A stretch of DNA of 64,000 nt from Polytrichum commune (Eukaryota > Streptophyta > Polytrichopsida > Polytrichales > Polytrichaceae), in the NCBI GenBank assembly GCA_950295325.1, contig OX485804.1:62772533-62836532 (forward strand), given 5' to 3'. Below the pieces are notes generated by a model that made no database searches, was not told the DNA's origin, and worked only from the letters and a program-made list of their open reading frames with translations. Shown here piece after piece: positions 31,392 through 43,010 of this stretch. Made by a program: the position numbers and the translations under genes. Each line of letters opens with the position of its first letter. The first letter of the stretch is position 1.

Positions 31392-32191
31392 GGCAAAATT
31401 CCAGCGCGATGTTTGAATTGCAATCTTCTTTCCAATTTTCTTTGGCTGTATAAGTAAAATAGGGTATTTGTAAATGATTCCCCCCCCAAAAAAAAATTAT
31501 GATTATAGATAGAATTTATTACAATACAAGCATTTACCTTTATTTTGAGAAATACCATACCTTATAATATATTCTACAAGATAAATAACCCTCAGATCAA
31601 TAAGTCTTGAGCACACGTGTATGCATTAATATAAGAGGGAGTGACCTCTGCCAAGCCCATAATCGATTATAAAATATTTAAAGTTATCCATATAGTCCAG
31701 ATTTTGTTAACCGAGTTTCCAAACCATATGATATTAATGAACAATGTTAAGGTAGAATTTAGTACTGTGTTTTAAGTTGTCAAAAATTGACTAGTTGGTC
31801 ACAAATTGTCAAAAGGGCAAAAAATGCTAGTTTACTAGTTGACGTCAAATTTGCCCTTGATGCAAAATTGTTAGAACGTCCACTAGTTGGTTTTTAGTAT
31901 TTTACTACTAAATTGTCTATTGAATAGTAGTAAGTATTTGGGATTAGTAACTTAGGTGATCAGAAAATGACTTGTAGGTCCAAAGTTATTAAAATGGCAT
32001 TGGGAGTCTTTTACTAGTTAATTGTTTTTTATGACCTCAGTGTGCCAGCTGGTCATGAACTGGATAGAGGGCAGGAACGCATCAGGACAGCTAGTTGCAG
32101 TGTTTTGACAGGGTGGCAACCTACCAAGTTGATCCACCTAGTGGTAGTTGTTTTGAAGTATATAATGATTGTCCTAGAGCCTTTTGGCTCT

Positions 32192-33467
32192 CTTAGTACC
32201 AGGGTTGTCTATTGTGTCGTGATGGAGGGTAATCCCGGCATAATGTCGTGCCGTCACGACACGTATCCGTCACAACATTATGCCGGATGCTGTCTTTATC
32301 CTGACGGACTTGAATTTTACCGATTTTTTTGTGTAATTACATTAACCCAATTCAGACACGTAGGATTTACAATGTCCACGTGTGATGACATGCCAGCAAA
32401 GTAAAGGTAAAGTGGGGAAAAATTTACTAGAGCCCGTCCGCCCCCCCGTCCGCCCCTGTTCCCGACCCCGTCCGCTCCGTTCCCAACCCCGTACGCCCCG
32501 TTCCCCCCCGTCCGCGCCCCGTTCCCCCCCGTCCGCGCCCCGTTCCCCCCCGTCCGCGCCCCGTTCCCCCCCGTCCGCGCCCCGTCCGCCCCTCCGTCCG
32601 CTCCCCCGTCCGCTCCCCCGTCCGCCCCCCCGTCCGCTCCCCCGTCCGCCCCTCCGTCCGCTCCCCCGTCCGCCCCATGTGTTTTTTTTTTTTTTTTTTT
32701 TTTCCCTTCCCCGTCCGCCCCATTTTTTTAAAAAAAATTTCCCCCCCCTCCGTCCGCCCCCGTTCCCGACCCCGTCCGCCCTGTTCCCAACCCCGTCCGC
32801 CCCGTTCCCCCCCCGTCCGCGCCCCGTTCCCCCCCCCGTCCGCGCCCCGTTCCCCCCCGTCCGCGCCCCGTTCCCCCCCCCCCCGTCCGCGCCCCGTTCC
32901 CCCCCGTCCGCGCCCCGTTCCCCCCCGTCCGCGCCCCGTCCGCGCCCCGTTCCCCCCCGTCCGCGCCCCGTCCGCGCCCCGTTCCCCCCCCGTCCGCGCC
33001 CCGTTCCCCCCCGTCCGCGCCCCGTTCCCCCCCCCGTCCGCGCCCCGTTCCCGACCCCATCCGCTCCGTTCCCCCCCCCCGTCCGCCCCCGTTCCCAACC
33101 CCGTCCGCTCCGTTCCCGCCCCCGTTCCCGACCCCGTCCGCTCCGTTCCCCCCCCCACCCCCGTCCGCCCCACCCTCGTCCCCCGTCCGCCCCACACCCT
33201 CCTTAGTCGTTTTTTACTACTTTGATTTTAACAAAATGGTAAACAAAATGGCAAAATGATTTACCTGGCGCTAGGCATATCCACGACCACGTCGGCGTTT
33301 TCTGCCACATAGGACGCCACCTTGGCAAGAAGGTAAGTATTTTACCCACCCTAGTCCGTTCCCCCTATGTTGACCCTACGTGGACCCTATTGTGTCGTGA
33401 CGGAGGGGTCCGTCACGACACGACACGACACCGTCATGACGTCGCGATAGACAACCCTGCTTAGTAC
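32192..33467. mobile_element. Non-autonomous hAT-type element, copy 2 (32200-33459) with 8-bp TSDs
   Basis: The target duplication CTTAGTAC is at 32192-32199 and 33460-33467. TIRs CAGGGTTGTCTAT/ATAGACAACCCTG and the subterminal GTCGTGA(C/T)GG motifs are as in copy 1. It is about twice as long because the internal C-rich tandem tract is expanded (32430-33190). There is no transposase. Confidence 0.95.
32430..33192 (+). repeat. C-rich tandem tract CCGTCCGC(G)CCC inside hAT copy 2
   Basis: Dozens of irregular 11-22 bp units of CCCGTTCCCCCCCGTCCGCG type, interrupted by poly-T (32681-32703). One strand is almost free of G outside CG. The long Pro/Arg ORFs here are by-products of composition. Confidence 0.95.
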
Positions 33468-33728
33468 ACATATGCGGAGAGGACTTAGACCCTTAGAGAA
33501 GATATGTATGCTTGTGAGTTTTTAGATCTGGACGGGTGGCAATCTGGAGGTGTATTGCAGTCCGAACAAAACCACAGTCCTGGAAAAACAAGCAATAAAG
33601 TGTTGAAGGAGGGATTTGAAGAGTAGATTCATTGTTGGTGTTCTCCTATCACTACCCTTCTTGGAAGCTAACATAGTCTTAGTGTTGACAAGACAAAGAA
33701 GTTGAATGTGTTATTGAAAATGTGCATC

Positions 33729-34040
33729 GGCCAACTTAGTTGTAGAACTAGTCAAGGCGGCTAAGTTCACGTCCACCTATTACCGATTATACCCACCGTC
33801 CCAAAAGTCAATCCGGTTGCCGATCCCGGCCAACTTAGTTGTAAAATTAGTCAAGGCGGCTAAGTTCACATCCACTTATAACCTATTATACCCACCGTCC
33901 CAAAAGTCAATCCGATGGCCGCTCCTGGCCAACTTGGTTGTGGAACTCCGAACTGGTCAAGGCGGCTAAGTCCACGTCCACCTACTATTTATTAAACCCA
34001 CCGTCCAAAAAGTCAAACCGGTTGCCACTCTCGGCCACAT
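33729..34040 (+). repeat. 99-bp tandem repeat, three units
   Basis: Units beginning GGCCAACTTAGTTGT(A/G)(G/A)AA start at 33729, 33828 and 33927. The third has a short insertion. Each contains AAGGCGGCTAAGT and CCCACCGTCCCAAAAGTCAA. Confidence 0.85.
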
Positions 34041-34274
34041 TGGTCTTGGAACCAATCGGCCTAATCCGGACCTCTTCACATAGACTTGGATGTTTCCAAC
34101 TCCACTCCGCTCTTGATGACCCCCCGGCCCCGGCTTGAGAACCAAGAGGATTATTTTTTCTTGCACCAACTTTCTTTGGAGATACCAAACTCACGATCAG
34201 AGACATTGTTGGTTGAGAGAGGAGGAGTGCGAAGCGGAGATGACGGTTGGGAGTGGTGGAGCGATTTGAATGCG

Positions 34275-34442
34275 GTGAGGACGAGAACGATTCTGGATGT
34301 GGAGGACGTGGTGAGGACGAGGACGCTTCTGAATGTGGAGGACGTGGTGAGGACGGGGACGATTCTGGATGTAAAGGACGTGGTGAGGACGAGGACAATC
34401 CTGGATGTGAAGGACGTTGTAAGAACATGGATAATTCTAGAG
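34275..34442 (+). repeat. 36-bp tandem repeat, about 4.5 units
   Basis: Units of the type GGTGAGGACGAGGACG..TCTGGATGTGGAGGAC recur at a 36-bp step. This is 12 codons, so frames stay open on both strands. Confidence 0.85.
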
Positions 34443-34899
34443 GTGGAAAGGTAGAACAATAGCTTCAACGAAGTTTGGACATATTGTTCACCACAACTTG
34501 AGACAAACTGGTCATTTGGTTCTCCTCTCAATCATTTTCAGAGGTTTCTCACCTCAATTATTAAGAGTAGTCTACAACTTTCTATACCAAATGTTCTTTG
34601 TAGTTTCATGCGTATCACATCCCGTCTAGTTCACCCTAGAAAGAATAAGGACGGATTACAAGAACCACAAGGAGGTACAGTAGCCATTCCTAGGCCTTCA
34701 GGCTCAAGAATGGTGAGATGCAAGCACACATGCGGTGACAGAATGCGGTAACAAGTTGGACGTACCAGTCCACCTCGAGACCCTCTCGGAGGAAACACAT
34801 GGATGGTTATTCCAACCTGGAAGTGTTTTACGTCAATATTCAAGTGGCAGGACCTTGATGATATAGAGTGGGCGAACAAAGTTGGACTTCAACCCATCT

Positions 34900-35671
34900 T
34901 CTCCACAAACTGGATTCGTTTGGTGCCGCGGAAAAAATTATTGGAGGAGTTTGTTGTTAACTTAGTGTCCGCGTGTTGGGTCCAGAGCGTATTGTCGTGC
35001 TCATTCGCGGACGAGAGCTAATTTACACCGCCGAAAACATCGCGTATATTCTCAAGTTTCCCCATATCTCCCCTAATGCTACTCCTACACATATGGTTAA
35101 CCTCTCACAATAGGAATGGGACATAAAAATTTCTAAATATTTTTCACCAGATGAGTGGAATGAAGATCAGTACGGATATCCAATTAGAGACGCTCCTGGA
35201 CGTTGGTCATCCATGTTTAGATCAATTAATAAAGTGATCCGAATGCGTAAAAAAATTTCCTACATTGGGCGTCAACTCCTTGCGGAAACATTGACGTCGC
35301 ATTACAAACCACCTTTCAATTGGGTGGCAACATTGTTAGCATATATTGAAGAAAAAAAATTAAACAATATTAAAAAATGACGCATAAAATATTCTTTTCT
35401 AGGGCAATGGATTGAACTCTTGCTCCGCAATGTTTTTCCACCAACTGAAGATGATGATGACGATGAACTGGTGGACGTCTCTGACCAGGAATGTCCGTCC
35501 AGTGCCGCCGCATCTGATCAACTTCGAGACGAGCACGCTCAGTCTAATGCTAATAAGCAGCAGGTGTCGACGATACAGAGGGCTCAACGACATAGAGATC
35601 TAAAAAGGGCACAAGAAGATGGAGAAGTACGGTCGCAACCACCCAATCGACGTAGGTTGGTGCAACTGTGA
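34900..35671 (+). pseudogene. Decayed coding sequence of plant transposon-protein type
   Basis: Three plus-strand frame segments follow each other. The first, near 34905-35000, reads NWIRLVPRKKLLEEFVVNLV. The next reads VLIRGRELIYTAENIAYIL then EWDIKISKYFSPDEWNEDQYG and INKVIRMRKKISYIGRQLL (about 34990-35380, broken by a stop). The last reads NVFPPTEDDDDDELVDVSDQ to RRRLVQL (35420-35671). The FVVNLV / RGRELIYTAENIA pattern recalls the putative plant transposon domain found in plant retroelement proteins. I am not certain of the family; the frame breaks make it a relic. Confidence 0.4.
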
Positions 35672-36189
35672 GGCCAAATCCACCACCCTTAAGCGTCCTA
35701 GTCCGGGTGATGGCTTTGCGAGTCACATGTATCTCTTACAACTTGAACCATGTGCAAAGTAATTTTTATGTCCAAAAGAACACATATTGTTTCCACTCAT
35801 TGTATTTTATTAATGTTAGCCTCTTGGCTTGTGGTAGAGTTGGCTTTCTCAAGCGTCCAACCCGTGGCTTTAGCCATACATGCCCTTAAGGACATTCCCC
35901 TCGCTCGTTTAATCTTCACTTCCTTTTTCTTGCCATTGCAAGAATCTTCCACATTCTCCATTAATAATGCAAGTGAGTTATTTTAACCAAGAGGTGCAAG
36001 TGTTGAAAAACACTTTTCTCAATGATTAAACACACTCATACAAACCCACACGTGGCACCAACTAGCCTAAATGAATATAACTTCTTAGCTACCACTAAAG
36101 ATGGCCTAATGTGATCTAGTTTTTTATGTGCTAATACTTACTACTTGAGCTAGCCTTGCTAACCCCTAGATAGTCTAAATGAATTGTTG

Positions 36190-36721
36190 CTAGGCAACCC
36201 AGCTGCCTTCTGATTCCAGTCCCGGGTGTGGTCTAACCTCCAAGCCCAGCTGCCTTCTGATTACAGTCGCGGTGTGGCCTAACTTACCAAGCCCAGCTGC
36301 CTTTTGATTACAGTCGCGGTGTGGCCTAACTTACCGAGCCCAACTGCCTTCTGTTCCAGTCCCGGGTGGTCTAACCTCCAAGCCCAGCTGCCTTCTGTTC
36401 CAGTCCCGGGTGGTCTAACCTCCAAGCCCAGCTGCCTTCTGATTACAGTCGCGGTGTGGCCTAACTTACCGAGCCCAGCTGCCTTCTGTTCCAGTCCCGG
36501 GTGGTCTAACTTACCAAGCCCAACTGCCTTTGATTCCAGTTGCGGTGTGGCCTAACTTACCGAGCCCAGCTGCCTTCTGTTCCAGTCCCGGGTGGTCTAA
36601 CTTACCAAGCCCAACTGCCTTTGATTCCAGTTGCGGTGTGGCCTAACTTACCAAGCCCAGTTGCCTTCTGTTCCAGTCCCGGGTGGTCTAACCTCCAAGC
36701 CCAGGTGCCTTCTGATTTCAG
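36190..36721 (+). repeat. ~45-bp minisatellite, about 11 units
   Basis: Units CCCAGCTGCCTTCTG..CCAGT alternate between two types: one with CCCGGGTGGTCTAACCTCC and one with (C/T)GCGGTGTGGCCTAACTTACC. The alternation suggests a dimeric higher-order unit of about 90 bp. Confidence 0.9.
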
Positions 36722-37440
36722 TATATGAAGTTATAATACCCGAATGGGTATCCCAACCACTACTTGCACCCTAATCCAAACTCTCTCCTTCCCTAATCAC
36801 ATGTTTTCTAAGTTTTTCTTCTTCTTTTTTTTTCCTTGCTCCTAAATAATAAACTAATCTAACACACTAATTCCACTAACTACTAATTAATCAACACGTG
36901 CAACTTTAAACTCTAAGAGCTCCCTCAATTGGGAGGCATTGAGAGAGAGAGCTTAACTAATTAACTTCACTAAGAACTAATGTCTCACACACGTGGCTCA
37001 AGCTCTTTAAGAGCTTGCTCTCTTGGGAGCGCTTGATGGAGAGAGAGGAAAATGAGAGAGAAACCACCTTAAGTAGCAAAGAGGGAGAGAGGCAGAGAGG
37101 GAGAGAGAGGTGAGGATAGGGTGAGAGGATTAGCACCTCCAATCACAATCCCTTAACCTTTACCTTCAAAGTAGGGACTAATCCCCTTCCACCAAGCTTC
37201 CTTCTTCCTAAACTACCAAGGTGGATCCAAAAGTGGGCATTTAACCCGCGGAGCTCACCTTGCTTCACCTTACCCCCTACTCACAATATCAAGGCATACT
37301 CTTATTGAATTCAACCTTGAAATAATCACACAACACATTCTAAAGCCTAAACTTAAATCCAAACCACACTTCACTCTTTTTATGTTTTGTGAATAATCAT
37401 AACACATCAAAGTCAAACTAAAATTGGTTTCGAAGAGTTA
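36722..37440. other. Spacer, purine-rich, no gene seen
   Basis: Contains GAGA-rich low-complexity sequence at 36935-36955 and 37036-37115; nothing recognisable otherwise. Confidence 0.5.
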
Positions 37441-37450
37441 ATTACCACAT

Positions 37451-38130
37451 GTGGGCACCATTTTGGGCTCACAGCAACTTAGCCAACTACCCGTCCACCT
37501 CCAAGTACCACATCGGATATTCACGCATCAAGCAGCTCGTACGGAGATCCCACAGAGGCCACCGATTCATTATCTTATGTTTTCACCATCGTTGGAGCAT
37601 TCCGATGAACAGGCCGTAGCAATGCCAACAGGAGTCGTACGTACTACCTCATGTATGGTCCTTTCAACCAACCCACCAGAGGACGAAATGGCCCCATCTT
37701 CTCTTGGCCAACCTAATGTGCAACAAGATGATCATGAATTTATAGTTCAACCTGGTTAAGATAGGATATGGATAGCCCCAGACCCTCACATAGATCGGGC
37801 TATATCACCGTCTCACGATGTAGAGGCAGGGCCCAGGATCACTCATCTAGAATCGAGCAGTCCCCAACCAGTTGCACCGGATGACCCAGTGGTTGGACAT
37901 AACTCACGCTCTAGTAGCAACCCAATGGAAGAATCGATATTGCGCAGCTCTCCACCAAAAATATTCAACCCTTGGCCACATCCGACGTACAATTTGCAAG
38001 CCTTAGTTGCTGCAGTGTCACAAGCTGCAGGTAACACAGAGCAAAATCTTGGGATGGGCAAGCAATGGAAATGGTATGTTGACCTCACTCAACAAGAACT
38101 TACTCATCGTAATCAATGTTTGCGGTGAGA
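37451..38130 (+). pseudogene. Decayed ORF, unknown family
   Basis: One frame runs 37451-38128 with a single TAA near 37757. It reads ...LSTNPPEDEMAPSSLGQPNV, then after the stop DRIWIAPDPHIDRAIS and NPMEESILRSSPPKIFNPWP. Composition is protein-like (Pro/Ser/acidic) and there is no repeat explanation. I do not recognise the family. It lies downstream of the other decayed coding relic and could be the same element. Confidence 0.3.
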
Positions 38131-38384
38131 GAGAGATGGCAAATCTAAACTTATATTGTGGAAACGACCTCCGTAAGTTAGCTGATTCGGCTAAAAACGT
38201 GAGCTGGTAGGTAGTGTCCAGGACATGTTTCAAGCCTTAAACGGAATTTGTAGGGGATTGTACGTCAAAGGAGATGTCTAGGAATAAGGAACTAATTTGG
38301 GAGGTGTTTATGCAAGGCTTGTACGTGACTAGCGGCGAACTAGTTAATGGAGCAAGGAAGGAGTGCAAAAATCCATTAACAAAC

Positions 38385-41300
38385 AACTTTCAACCAGAGA
38401 AATAATTTTGAAATGATTCGATTCTTTGGAGTGCAGGCTTTTGGATTACCATACACCATTTCAATCGTCACTCGTTTATGATCCTTTAGTAGTGGAGGTT
38501 AAATGTTGGCGTCATGTGGTCACTCTTTTTTATCAGACACCTATTTTTGAATGATGTATCTAATTACAGATAATATTCTAGGTTTGAAGACTATCAAAAT
38601 TGAGAAGGTTTATGTGGTCATTCAAAAAGGAAGAGAATTTTCACTTTGATTTCTTATAAATAATGCATCTCAACTCTCATGATACTGAATCTTGGGATCA
38701 CAATTGTTTATAGAGCATTTTTTGGAGTCCAATGGCAATTTCCATCCAACAAAAATGGCACCTCACAAAGTAACTCTTTAATCTCAAGCCAAGCCCAAGA
38801 GAGCAACAAGGAGAAGACCCCCAACATGACTGAACTTAATGTACGCATTGTCATACAAACAACACACAGCAAAGGCCAAGAGTCGCCATCTCCACCTCAA
38901 CACAATTGGAGAGACAAATCATAAAGTTAATCTTATTTACATCATGTCACTCCACACCATGACTAGTCTACGACAATTTTTACACCTCATAATTAATAAC
39001 CGTATGATAAAATTCCTAAACTTATCCAACGTACATAATTATCCATGCAGGTTGGAAGGGCCCACCCCACAAATAAGGGTGTGTCTTACACCGAAGGCAT
39101 TAGGCTATGGCCCTTAAATAATCATGGTAACCCCACTTTTTGGATGACATCCTAGAGAAGCAATTATTTTCGAGGGCACAAGCCCTTAGTGTAAACCCGA
39201 ATTCCCACCACAAATTTCATCAAGCCTACCTTCATGAACCATCGCAAAAACAATAGACCCTACAATCCTGGCCAACAATATCCACACTTATCATGTCGAA
39301 ATCCATGTAGATTTTTCATCCACTGAAGATGTTATGGGTTGTGGTCCAAAACTACCCTCATGTAAACCTAAAGTGGATAGCCTGCGACGCTCTCAACCAA
39401 TGAAGATTCAAGAACTCTTCATAGCCATGGCCTAATGACTTTCGTGTAAACAGGCCCTACGGCTACTTAAACTTAACTTACCTTACACCTTGCATCTCAA
39501 ACTGGACAGAGACCAGGTCTTAAAAACCATCACTTCTGTAACTTCATCTTCACCTGACTCAAGATCAGTTAAAATCACGAGCTCTCACACTTCAGAGAAT
39601 CAACACTTTACGAGAAAAATAACCAATGAAGGTAACTCCAACTAAGTCAGCCAGCCTGTATATAACTGAGGAGTGAGCTGCGAGACTCCATAGCTCATCT
39701 TTGCCTTCTGCACGCTCTTTGTGCTCCTCTCCTACTCTCCATTCCTCAACACCTCTCACTCGCTGACTCAGAATAGAATTCCTTTAGACCTAGACTTCTT
39801 GTGCAGGATAGATTCATGTTTGAAGTTTCAACAAATCTCATATCTCAGCTGGTCCTTTAGTTCCTTACACAGTAGAAGAGAACTTGTCCATTACAAGCAT
39901 CCTTTGCAGTTTGTCTATTGAAAACTCATATTGAGAATATGCATAAACAAATGTATTCCGTTGTCAAGCTGAGGTTGTTGGTTCCATGTTTTGGATAACT
40001 GGCAACTGAAGACCTCTTGCTGACAACCACAATGATGAATTTATGCATTTTCTCATCATGAGATGTGATGTACGAATTGCAATGGACAAGATGTTTCCAC
40101 CTTCCTTCAATCCATACTCTTCGCTTTCCTCCCTCTTGGTGCAAGATGAGCTCCCTATGATATTCAGCTGAAGGAGACTTTGTTTTTTTTTAAATTAGCA
40201 TTTTGTCACTACAAGGAGCATGTAGTCCACAAATGTCACTGGTTCATTGCCATCAGGATTTAGATTGTTGGTCTCAAAATCAACTGGACAAATAGATCTG
40301 GATACCAAAAACCTACCAGTGTGGCAAAGACCCAGCGAAGAATCAACGATACATGATCCCTGCAGTGAGTGGAAAAAACATTGTCCATTCACTTGGTAGG
40401 GAATAGCTGTTGCCTCACCAATGATCACACTCGTGCAATACATTCTGAGAGTATGATCGATAAGCAAGCAACTACTTGTACCAGGTAACTTGTACGTTCC
40501 ACAACTCTATATATGTCTCAACAGTCAGTCTTTGGAGTTCGAAAGATTGAGGTAAAACTAAAGATTAAGAGCAAGGTGCAGTAGTTTTGAAATCTAAATT
40601 ATCAGTACTAGGCCTTGGTATACATCACAAGTTAGAAGATAGGTGAACTTGTTGAAATGTGGCGTCAGGGAAGCGTTCTGGTTTCTGTGCATTTATGATA
40701 GATAGGCCTTGCTCAGATGTTCACTACTGGCCATCATGGATCTTATTTAGAAATCATCCTTTGCAAGATAATATTGCACTGTATAATGTGGATTAACTTC
40801 GTGTGTTCCTAAGGAGCTTAACAATGCTAGAGGGCCCTCTGCGACTCTCATACATTTCCACTAAATCCCCTTGCTCTTGCACCCAGTTGCAGTGGAAGGC
40901 AAGTGATGGAGATGAGAGAGAAGGAACTGAATGTCTCTGAAATAGTCCTTCTCAAAGTTTTAAGTTGAGAATGTTCACATTTCTTGATGTAATACTTCTG
41001 ACAATTTTATTTGAACCAGAGGTGTGGAGGGCGCGATTTTAAGATCTCAACTTCATACAACTACTTTGATGTTTAGGGTGGTGGGAGCCGGAAATGCAAC
41101 TGTGGTTTCTTGTTTGCTTCTTGTGGTTGAGGAGCGTAAAGTAGACAGGTGAGAAGCCAATTCCTCATTTCTGAATTGTTGTATGACAAGCTTTCACTAA
41201 GCATTCATGGCCTTCTTCTTCGCGTTTATTACTCTCGATATTTTGAGATAGATTGTAGATCCCTTATCTTGATATGAGAACTACACTAAATATGATATTA

Positions 41301-43010
41301 AGTGTCACCAACCTTAGAAGATAACCCAACATTATTTGTTTTTCCTTATAAGAATTTGAAGTGATGATCTAAAGTGGTGCAATTACTAACACTTACCAGG
41401 TGAATTTTCATAAACTACCATATGACACCATTTATCATATTTAGTATAGTAAGATCTTAGTGTGAATTTTGGTACATGTGAAGCCTCTTGTGGTGAGTGC
41501 GTTTTTGACGGAGTGAATGTCACCAAACTGCACACCATAATGCCACAAAGTGGGCATTCTAAGCTTCTGTTGAGAGAGAACATCCACTTTTTGACATTGT
41601 CATGTGGAGTAAGGTGACAATCAATTTAGTCAAGATGCATTTAAAGTGTGCCCAGTTCAATTCCTACAAGCCACTGTCTTGCAGGTCAGTCTGTCGACTT
41701 TTACTAGATTTCTTGATGTTGAGGCGGAGATGCACAAATTCATGGCGTGATCCAGTTAGTGTCATGGAAGGCTTCGAATTGCGATACTAGAAATTGGTTT
41801 TGTTGTCCAACTGAGAGGGAAGTCCATCGGTTTTGTCAACAACAATATCACATTTAATTCATTGCATTTTACCAACAGTTTCTTCAACCTGGCCCTTGAG
41901 ATGTTGCAATGCTTGTATACATGTTGTCCATAGAATCTAGTGTACTTTTATTATTCCCAAATTAGTAGTCAATCCTTGACCAAAGTGTTTGTTGATTCCT
42001 GACATTTGCAGGTCTAACGCCAAAGAAGGGGGGCGCTAATGGAAATTGCAGAAGATGAATGTTGGTTTTGTGAAGGTTTTGCACATTGTGCATGGAGTAT
42101 TATTTCCCAATTCTTTCTTCATTTGAATTTATCATTAAAGTTATCCTTTGATTCAACCGGGAGTTTTGGTCAGGTGTTGGTTGCTTTGCATTCAAAACTT
42201 TCCATGTTGCAGTAAGTTGGTGCATGATCAAATTTGGTGCGGAGGTTTGAACATTGAGCATTCTATATTGATTCATTGGGGTTGAACTCATTTTGGCATG
42301 GCAAGAGGTTGTAAAACGAGTTCGGCCCCCAGTGAGTTAATATAGGATGTCCTTTGTTCATACCTCTACATCGAACATGGACCCAAAACTCACCGAACAT
42401 GGAAAGTTTCGCTTGCAGATCAATCGACTCCAAACCGAAACTCCCGTTGAAGCAAATGATAAGTCTATTTGGCAGCACGAATCTATGGCACGACTTCTTC
42501 TCCAAACATAAATAGTAAAATATTTGGATTGACACTCTTAATTAAACTAGTGTTGATGTAGTTGTACAATCATCTACATGAAACTTGAATCGGGTTGTGA
42601 CCCACTGAATGTTTTTGCTCAGTGTTTGAGATGTTTTCATGTTACATGTAACGGCATTGCTAGAACGATGTTTTGCCTTAAAAGTGTATGCAATCAAACC
42701 ATTAAAAATTGTGCTATCAAGGGTCACATCCATTTAAAATGTTTTGTTTTTGAAGATGTTGATTTCATTTAATTTACACCTTAGAGCTTTGAAAGGAGGG
42801 TCACTGTGTCTTTCTAGATGGATGGATGCATGCTTTGTGCGTAGTTAGATTTCACTCGAAATTAATTGAGTGGTTGTCATAAGGACTTGGGCCTCTTTAT
42901 CAGTCAAAAAAGGTTGTAGTAACCTAATGTATGTATGTATGTATAAGTGGAAATTGCAATCTCTATGTGGGGATCATTTTAATTCCAATAGAGATACCAT
43001 GAGGTATGTG
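38385..43010. repeat. Duplicated host block X, copy 1
   Basis: Collinear with about 51150-55863, ending at GAGGTATGTG just before ACATGCTCATTG. No protein gene recognised. Promoter-like sequence lies at about 39650-39790, and an inverted-repeat arm of the 50869-51115 family starts at 41284. Confidence 0.85.
39650..39800 (+). promoter_or_regulatory. TATA-containing promoter-like stretch (block X, copy 1)
   Basis: CCTGTATATAACTGAGGAG at 39655-39673 is followed by a CT-rich leader (CTCCTCTCCTACTCTCC). It is preserved at 52466-52484 in the other copy. Which product it would drive is unclear, since no long ORF follows. Confidence 0.35.

Noticed and set aside
32382-33225. Long Pro/Arg and Gly/Arg ORFs on both strands
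   Set aside because: By-products of the C-rich tandem tract inside the hAT element; open in several frames with no non-repeat content.
39650-40200. Protein gene downstream of the TATA-like box in block X
   Set aside because: No long ORF or splice-supported frame in either copy; short frames differ between copies.
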